Assembly: GCA_002479075.1 (NCBI GenBank)
Contig: DLLG01000004.1
Coordinates: 621,151-685,150 of the forward strand
Direction: 5' to 3'
DNA length: 64,000 nt
From: Clostridiales bacterium UBA7568
GTDB lineage: Bacteria > Bacillota > Clostridia > Oscillospirales > CAG-272
The notes below the pieces were generated by a model. It was not told where the DNA came from. It did not search any database and saw only the letters and a program-made list of their open reading frames with translations. Positions 58,874-64,000 of the stretch are shown one piece after another; position 1 is the first letter of the stretch, and each line of letters starts with the position of its first letter. The position numbers were made by a program, and so were the translations under genes.

Positions 58874-60058
58874 TCAGCGCTTTTTATCGCGCGACTGCGT
58901 TTTTGCCACCCATTCATTCCAACGGGGATCCGCCTGTATTTCAGGTCTTACGAGCGACTCTTCCGGCACTCTCCACCAAGGCCAATCATTGACAAGCGTT
59001 TCATATGATATTTGCGGACGGGGGTTGCCGTTTGCCACGTCATATCTGACCATACGCACAAGAGGTGCAGTATAATCTCCTGCGCCTTTGCAGTATTTTT
59101 CAAAGCATTTGAAATGTTCAAGGGCACAATCCAGTGCTTCAAATGCTTCGTCTTTTTTATTGTCCGCCCATAAATATACTGAAAGCAAGGTATAGATTCT
59201 TGCGATATAGGGATGATGTATTCCGTAATTTCCGTCGGTACAGATATTGCCGAAAATGTCAATCGCTCCGCGCAGGCTTTGCACCTTGTCGGCAGGAGAC
59301 ATATTTTTTCCGGAAGCGATTACTTCGCTTATCATAAGCTTGGAACAGGCTTCGACTGTTTTCAGCAAAGCCTCTCCGTGCGCTTTTACACGCTCTTTTC
59401 CGTCTGTTGCCTTCGTTTTCAGAAATTCTTTTGAACCGTAAATGTCAGGAGCCGTTTCAATCACTTCGAGTGCTCTTCTGTGCTCTCCCGTGTTCAAATA
59501 CAGCTGAGTAAGCTCGCAGAGCACGCGATGACGCAGCCTTCCATCCTCCATAGTTTTCAGTAATTTTTCATAGAGCGATATTGCTTCCTTCCATTCCACA
59601 TAGGTTCGATGTTTTTCTGTATCCAAGATGTCGTATCCTTCATCGTCCGATAAATGATGTTCTCCGTGACGGACATATCCTGCATTGTATAATGCCGAGG
59701 CGAGGCAGAGCATAATTCTCTCGTTCCCGGGAAATTCAATCAGGGCGTTTCTTGCCAAAGAAATGCATTCATCGATGTTAATATCCACGCCGTTATTTTG
59801 AGAATTCATATATTCGATTTTTTCAGCCAATTCATCGATTCTTTTAGAACGTTCATTGTTGTAACCGAAAAGCTCATCGATCGAAATGCCGAAATAATGA
59901 GCAATGGAAGGAATTATCTCCATATCCGGATATCCGCCGTTTGCTTCCCAGCGTGAAACCGCCTGCGATGTTACTCCGATTGCCTCGGCAAGCATTTCCT
60001 GAGTGCGTCCGTCGCGCTGGCGAAGCTCACGTATTTTCTGTCCCAAATCAAGCTGCAT
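58874..60058 (-). CDS. XRE-family regulator with TPR-like C-terminus
   Basis: A protein of 394 residues. The N-terminal Cro/CI helix-turn-helix is LGQKIRELRQRDGRTQEMLA, then GVTSQAVSRWEANGGYPD. The remaining ~310 residues are helical repeats of TPR type, as in peptide-responsive or stress-responsive regulators. The start is the ATG at 60058, preceded by GGAGGTG; the longer reading is rejected. A -10 TATAAT lies at 60098-60093 on the minus strand, without a clear -35. The target is unknown. Confidence 0.88.
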   Translation of the reverse strand: MQLDLGQKIRELRQRDGRTQEMLAEAIGVTSQAVSRWEANGGYPDMEIIPSIAHYFGISIDELFGYNNERSKRIDELAEKIEYMNSQNNGVDINIDECISLARNALIEFPGNERIMLCLASALYNAGYVRHGEHHLSDDEGYDILDTEKHRTYVEWKEAISLYEKLLKTMEDGRLRHRVLCELTQLYLNTGEHRRALEVIETAPDIYGSKEFLKTKATDGKERVKAHGEALLKTVEACSKLMISEVIASGKNMSPADKVQSLRGAIDIFGNICTDGNYGIHHPYIARIYTLLSVYLWADNKKDEAFEALDCALEHFKCFEKYCKGAGDYTAPLVRMVRYDVANGNPRPQISYETLVNDWPWWRVPEESLVRPEIQADPRWNEWVAKTQSRDKKR

Positions 60059-60258
60059 AAAAGCACCTCCAAAATTTATTTCACCGGTGTGATTATAGGA
60101 TAACACAAATTTTTAAAAAAGCAATTATCAATTCGTTGTTTCAAATCCAAGTAATCATTGGATTGAATGCGTTTTTAGCACTCTCGACGGCATTTATCAA
60201 TTGTGGTGTCTGCGTGCGTTTCATAGGCGCTCCGATGGCAATTTACAAAGATAAAAAG

Positions 60259-60300
60259 AAAATCCGAACCCAAAATCCATAAGGATTAGGTTCGGATTAT
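60259..60300. repeat. Second copy of the ATCCGAACC hairpin
   Basis: AAAATCCGAACC ... GGATTAGGTTCGGATTAT, closely related to the hairpin at 50226-50267. It lies in the 460-bp gap between the XRE gene and the next gene, without a neighbouring gene end that needs it. Confidence 0.7.
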
Positions 60301-60307
60301 TCCCATT

Positions 60308-60362
60308 TGGTGCGGGTAGCAGGACTTGAACCTGTATGACCGTGAAGTCACTAGAACCTGAT
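60308..60362 (-). pseudogene. 3' half of a tRNA-Leu(CAG) gene
   Basis: On the minus strand, ATCAGGT (an anticodon loop with CAG) is followed by TCTAG, a variable arm TGACTTCACGGTCA, the T-arm CAGGTTCAAGTCCTG, the acceptor strand TACCCGCA and an encoded CCA. Everything 5' of the anticodon loop is missing: no partner for TCTAG and no GCGGGTA acceptor strand upstream. It is therefore not a functional tRNA. Such 3' halves are typical duplicate ends left by integration into a tRNA gene. Confidence 0.8.
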
Positions 60363-60455
60363 GGTAATGACACCTCTGTGACAAGTCAACCTGACTGTAC
60401 CGTTTCATTCACGTATAGTATAACATAAAACCGTGAGCATTGCAAGTATAACGAC

Positions 60456-60484
60456 TTGAAAAGTAGCCGAAAAAATGGTATAAT
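60456..60484 (+). promoter_or_regulatory. Promoter of the gene at 60521
   Basis: -35 TTGAAA (60456-60461), 17-bp spacer, -10 TATAAT (60479-60484). Confidence 0.78.
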
Positions 60485-60520
60485 TAATTCAGATAGAATA
60501 ATCCCCACGGAGGACTCGCC

Positions 60521-61426
60521 ATGCCATACGACAAAGAGACGCGGGATGCGCTTCAGGCGTACTATGAAACGCATGATTTTACCGGAAGTATCCCTGCCTT
60601 TGATGATAAAAAATATACGCCCGCACAACTTCAGATTTATGCCAAGGCGAAAAAGTTCTTTGCGCAGTCATGGCTGAAGCTCCTTCCCGAAACGGGCAAC
60701 AAGCGCTCTATGAGAAATTTCTCGAAAAACTATCCGCTGAACTGCCTGAAAGAAGGCGACGCGGCGTACATTGCGGATATGGTTGCCGAAATTATGGGCG
60801 ATGAGGAACAATTCAAAGCCTCTGTTGACAAATTCTTTTCCGACCTGCAGGAGCCGCTCGAAGCCGGATTCAAAGCCTGTGCAAAAGCACACGGAAAGAC
60901 AGAGGAAGAATTGACCGATGAAGAAATCGAAGATGTTGTGGACAAGCTCGCCGGGCTTTTCATGGAAGAGATGATCAACGCACTGATGACGGCACAGAAA
61001 ACGCCGGAAATCTTTGCGGTGCTTCATAAGGGTGATACAAAGCTCACGGCGCACGAGGATTTCAATGATTCAGTGTGTGAAAATCACGACAAAATCAACT
61101 TTTTGAAAAGATGGACGCACTCCGATACGCAGCTCGGCGCGGCATTGTCACTTGAAGCAGTGATGGCAAGCAACATGGATGCCGTTGAAAGCGCTACTGA
61201 TTTCTTTTCCCCCGTCGAGAGTATGGAAGAAGCATATATGGAACTGCGAGACGGATTCCTTGCCACACTGTCGGAGGATGACCGTGCGATTTTCATCATG
61301 CGGGAAAACGGTAAAACGCAGAAGGAAGTTGCGGAGGCGCTCGGCTATAAGACGCACAGCGCTGTGACCAAACGCCTGCAAGCTATGCGGGAACAGTTTG
61401 GAATGTATATAAAAGAACAAGGGTAA
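60521..61426 (+). CDS. Hypothetical protein with sigma-region-4-like C-terminus
   Basis: A protein of 301 residues. Mostly helical and acidic. The last ~60 residues, LATLSEDDRAIFIMRENGKT and onward through EVAEALGYKTHSAVTKRLQAM, have the form of a sigma-70 region 4 or LuxR-type helix-turn-helix. Region 2 of sigma factors is not recognisable, so it is probably not a complete sigma factor. ACGGAGG precedes the ATG. It is followed 35 bp later by a Nudix gene. Confidence 0.7.
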   Translation: MPYDKETRDALQAYYETHDFTGSIPAFDDKKYTPAQLQIYAKAKKFFAQSWLKLLPETGNKRSMRNFSKNYPLNCLKEGDAAYIADMVAEIMGDEEQFKASVDKFFSDLQEPLEAGFKACAKAHGKTEEELTDEEIEDVVDKLAGLFMEEMINALMTAQKTPEIFAVLHKGDTKLTAHEDFNDSVCENHDKINFLKRWTHSDTQLGAALSLEAVMASNMDAVESATDFFSPVESMEEAYMELRDGFLATLSEDDRAIFIMRENGKTQKEVAEALGYKTHSAVTKRLQAMREQFGMYIKEQG

Positions 61427-61461
61427 GATACCGACAAATCGAAATTTGAAGAGGTAGTTGT

Positions 61462-62079
61462 ATGAATGATAAGTGGATCGAGTTTGCGATTCGTATTCAG
61501 AGCATTGCGCAGGCAGGGCTTCAATACGGAAAAGATCAGTACGACAAAGAACGGTATGAAGAACTGCGGGAAATTGCGGCAGAAATGCTGTCGCTGAAGA
61601 CAGATATTCCGGTAAACAAGGTCCTTGATTTGTTCTGCGGCGAATCCGGCTACCAGACACCAAAAGTCGATACCAGAGCGGCTGTGTTTGTCAATGAGAA
61701 AATCCTTCTTGTCCGTGAAAATAACGGAACATGGGCATTGCCGGGAGGCTGGTGTGATGTAGATCAGTCCATTGCATCCAATACAGAAAAAGAGGTTCAT
61801 GAAGAAGCCGGATTGATCGTAACAGCGGAAAGGCTCATTGCTGTTTTGGATTGGAGAAAGTACAATGTGGTAAATTATGCTTATGGTGTTCTAAAGGCAT
61901 TTGTCCTGTGCAGATATGAGGGAGGAACATTCCGAAAGAATATCGAAACAACAGCGATTTCTTTTTTCGGCAAGAAGGAACTGCCAGCAAATCTTGCCGT
62001 TGAAAAGTGTACGCGGGAGCAAATATTGATGTGCTTTGAAGCCCTTGAAAATCCAAGTATGCAAACGGTCTTTGACTGA
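61462..62079 (+). CDS. Nudix hydrolase with N-terminal extension
   Basis: A protein of 205 residues. The N-terminal ~65 residues match the helical extension of a Nudix subgroup active on NDP-linked compounds. The Nudix box begins GGWCDVDQSIASNTEK and ends EVHEEAGL: compared with GX5EX7REUXEEXGU the first Glu is Gln and the Arg is Lys, but the metal-binding EEXG is intact. Substrate unknown. GAGGTAG precedes the ATG. Confidence 0.87.
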   Translation: MNDKWIEFAIRIQSIAQAGLQYGKDQYDKERYEELREIAAEMLSLKTDIPVNKVLDLFCGESGYQTPKVDTRAAVFVNEKILLVRENNGTWALPGGWCDVDQSIASNTEKEVHEEAGLIVTAERLIAVLDWRKYNVVNYAYGVLKAFVLCRYEGGTFRKNIETTAISFFGKKELPANLAVEKCTREQILMCFEALENPSMQTVFD

Positions 62080-62115
62080 GACAATTTCCTGTTTGTCAAA
62101 CCGCTGTCACGCACC

Positions 62116-62150
62116 GCCACCCGACCGCAAAAAGTCGGGTGGCTTTTGTT
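62116..62150 (+). terminator. Terminator of the Nudix gene
   Basis: GCCACCCGAC-(8 nt)-GTCGGGTGGC, a 10-bp perfect stem, then TTTTGTT. From here to 62336 nothing further is seen. Confidence 0.9.
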
Positions 62151-62336
62151 ATATGAAGTTTTTTCGGGCTTGTGCCTCCTGCATGGTATTGTGTATTGTT
62201 ACAGGTCGACGATGAAATAAAAAGCATAACCGAAGGACTACGACAATTTTCAGTTTTACAAGCAATACTCTCTCGGAGAAACATGATAGTAGAGAATCAT
62301 ATGTTTTCCTCCTGACGGTTTGATTTGCCAAATCTA

Positions 62337-62852
62337 TTATTTCTTTGTTTCCCCGTTTTCTTTCTCTTGCTCCGACAGCAGTTTCTCAATTTGCGCCTGC
62401 TTGGCAAGGATGGCGTTCACTTTATCGTAGAGGTCTTCAATCATGATCTCGGTTTTCAGGTTCACCTTATAATCGTTTTCCGCGCGGCGGCGGTCTTTTT
62501 CCTCCTGCCGGTTCTGACTCATCATAATCAGCGGTGCCTGAATGGCTGCCACGCAGGACAGGACGAGATTCAGAAGAATAAACGGATACGGGTCAAATGC
62601 TTTTGTCGCAAGAATGGCATTGACGACCATCCACAGAATCAGTACGCCGGCAAACGAGAAGATAAATGCCCAGCTGCCGGCAAATTTTGCAATGGTATCG
62701 GCTGCCCGCTGTCCGAGCGTGTATTTCTCCTTCTCTTTTTCGGGGCTGACCGAAATTTTACTGTCTGCCAAAAGATTCAGCACTTCTTCGTCCGTCATAT
62801 CATGGCGGATGTCCTTCAGTACTTCTTTCAATAATTTTCTGTTTTCTTTCAT
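62337..62852 (-). CDS. DUF1003 membrane protein
   Basis: A protein of 171 residues starting MKENRKLLKEVLKDI after AGGGGGAAA. Two membrane helices (FIFSFAGVLILWMVVNAIL and PFILLNLVLSCVAAIQAPLI) with the typical DUF1003 loop DPYPFILLN and the following MMSQNRQEEKDR. A coiled-coil C-terminus ends in acidic and Lys-rich sequence. The function of the family is unknown. It lies 28 bp after the PucR-type gene and may share its transcript. Confidence 0.87.
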   Translation of the reverse strand: MKENRKLLKEVLKDIRHDMTDEEVLNLLADSKISVSPEKEKEKYTLGQRAADTIAKFAGSWAFIFSFAGVLILWMVVNAILATKAFDPYPFILLNLVLSCVAAIQAPLIMMSQNRQEEKDRRRAENDYKVNLKTEIMIEDLYDKVNAILAKQAQIEKLLSEQEKENGETKK

Positions 62853-62879
62853 GATGTTTTCCCCCTGATTCAATCTTTT

Positions 62880-64000
62880 TTATTTATCATCCGTTTGCGG
62901 CATTGTCCGCAAAAAGAAATTCGGGCCTTCGTTTTGATACAGCAGAATCGCTGTGCCGAGCAACAGTTCTGTGTACCTTTCCGGATCATCGAGCGGAACC
63001 AGGAAATCATCCCGGATTCTCCCGATACGGTACAGAACCGTGTTGCGGTGGGTGAACAGTGCGTCGCAGGTCTTTTTGGGCGAACGGCTGTAAATCAGAT
63101 AGAAGTACAGCGTTTCGCAGTATTGCGTTTCCTTCTCCCGGTCGTGCTCGGCAAGTGTCTGTAGTTCCAGAGAGATCAGATCATCGCGGAACTCCAGATT
63201 TTTCAGAAGCAACGGAGTCCTCAGTTGCGATACGGAACAGACATTTTCACCGTGATAGTTGCTTGCTATGATCATATCCAGCGCGTCACGCGCGGCGCGG
63301 TAAAGCACCGGGAGGTCATACAGATCGCGAATCGCCTCCGAAATGATGACCTTCAAGCCGAATTCTCCCGCAAGTTCTGTGAAAATAGCCGCATCGCAAT
63401 CTTTGTGAAGAAACAGAAACACATCGCCCTTATAAAGAAAGGAATGGGAATCCGGAAAACGCTCTCCGATTTCTTCCTTCAGATGGCGCGTTCCGAGATA
63501 CTGATTGTTGTAAGCGGTCAGATCGAGCAGGGCAAAAGCGGACGGGTGAAAGTCTGCAAGATATGTGCCCACGGTCTGAAGCCGGAAATAAGAGGCAGAC
63601 GGAAACCCGCCTTCCAGTAAATGCATCAGAATATCCTCGGTTGTTTCAAACGGCTTATCCTGACGGCTTGTTTCGATAAAAAGCTGTTTTGCGAGAATCA
63701 GGTCGATTTGCCGCCAGATTTCTGCCGGAATTTTTGGAAGATGACCGTCCGTGTCCACGCAGATGAGATACCCCAGCCGGACGCCGGTGCAGATGAGCGG
63801 CGCAAAGCGCCGGCGGAAAGAACTTTCCTCCAATTTGATCATATCGGCGCCCCCCTCACGAAGTGCCTGACTTTTGCTGATAACTGCGCTTGCCTCGTAT
63901 GTGATTGCTCCTTGCGAGACTGCCCCCCGGAATAACGGATCGGAGAATCCGACGGGACAGAAATGCGCCACGACGCGAAAAGCATCGTCCAGCACAAGCA
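62880..64000 (-). CDS. PucR/CdaR-type regulator, partial at the right edge
   Basis: At least 371 residues; the reading frame stays open to the end of the window, so the N-terminus is missing. The C-terminal ~60 residues form the PucR-type helix-turn-helix: TLYFYLIYSRSPKKTCDALF and HRNTVLYRIGRIRDDF. The central region resembles the GGDEF-like domain that precedes it in CdaR/PucR regulators. It is an activator of catabolic genes in known cases; the ligand is unknown here. Confidence 0.85.
   Translation of the reverse strand, partial: LVLDDAFRVVAHFCPVGFSDPLFRGAVSQGAITYEASAVISKSQALREGGADMIKLEESSFRRRFAPLICTGVRLGYLICVDTDGHLPKIPAEIWRQIDLILAKQLFIETSRQDKPFETTEDILMHLLEGGFPSASYFRLQTVGTYLADFHPSAFALLDLTAYNNQYLGTRHLKEEIGERFPDSHSFLYKGDVFLFLHKDCDAAIFTELAGEFGLKVIISEAIRDLYDLPVLYRAARDALDMIIASNYHGENVCSVSQLRTPLLLKNLEFRDDLISLELQTLAEHDREKETQYCETLYFYLIYSRSPKKTCDALFTHRNTVLYRIGRIRDDFLVPLDDPERYTELLLGTAILLYQNEGPNFFLRTMPQTDDK

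Noticed and set aside
60308..60362. Complete tRNA-Leu gene
   Set aside because: The acceptor 5' strand, D-arm and anticodon 5' stem are missing upstream on the minus strand, so only the 3' half is present.
60521..61426. ECF sigma factor
   Set aside because: Only the C-terminal helix-turn-helix fits; no region 2 is recognisable and the length is not that of an ECF factor.

Overview
The window looks like chromosomal DNA of an anaerobic, fermentative Firmicute of the class Clostridia, probably a gut or rumen member of the Oscillospiraceae/Ruminococcaceae. This is inferred from gene content and signals, not from a database search. The markers are a Rex/AdhE/[FeFe]-hydrogenase block, a Na+-pumping biotin decarboxylase operon with an OadG-type subunit, TmcAL, the acetylase variant of the diaminopimelate (DAP) pathway, strong GGAGG ribosome sites and a CIRCE-type heat-shock operator.

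Layout. 0-3.8 kb: glycan degradation (end of a GH13 enzyme, a small lipoprotein, a GH31 glycosidase), then TspO. 3.8-7.4 kb: a heterodimeric ABC exporter. 7.4-13.2 kb (minus strand): an operon with a 12S-type CoA carboxyltransferase, an OadG-like subunit, a biotin carrier, the OadB Na+ pump, a 5S/OadA-type carboxyltransferase and a PAS-like protein. 13.3-15.9 kb: ackA and tmcAL, divergent from back-to-back promoters. 15.9-19.3 kb: dapF-dapA-dapH-deacetylase with overlapping start and stop codons. 19.4-20.1 kb: hsp20 under a CIRCE-like operator.

20.1-32.7 kb is the most unusual stretch. A small serine recombinase is followed directly by a promoter bracketed by two near-palindromic 29-bp sites. 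Then come a TetR regulator and five surface or secreted proteins. Three of these share an undescribed C-terminal domain and two are membrane-anchored. After a HAD phosphatase and ApbE comes a TasA/BsaA-like biofilm-matrix protein with a consensus promoter and a roughly 300-nt structured leader. That leader holds a 31-codon ORF with a run of nine G.

32.9-43 kb: LysR regulator, Rex, AdhE, a kinase-like protein, two [2Fe-2S] proteins, a sensory (group C) [FeFe]-hydrogenase with a PAS domain, a SpoIIE-type phosphatase and a group B [FeFe]-hydrogenase. This is a coherent redox and H2-responsive fermentation module. 43-50.2 kb: accessory genes, including a lipoprotein between long direct repeats, a RelA/SpoT-type HD protein and a solitary soluble VirD4-like ATPase. 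50.3-54.2 kb: a second heterodimeric ABC exporter under a MarR regulator. 54.4-58.7 kb: a LysR-linked redox cluster (acetyltransferase, lipoprotein-flavodoxin, cupin, carboxymuconolactone decarboxylase family, aldo/keto reductase). 58.8-64 kb: an XRE/TPR regulator, a tRNA-Leu(CAG) 3' half that resembles an attachment-site scar, a sigma-region-4-like protein, a Nudix hydrolase, a DUF1003 membrane protein and a partial PucR-type regulator.

All reading was done by eye. Promoters, hairpins and repeats were located base by base, but family names rest on motif recognition only.
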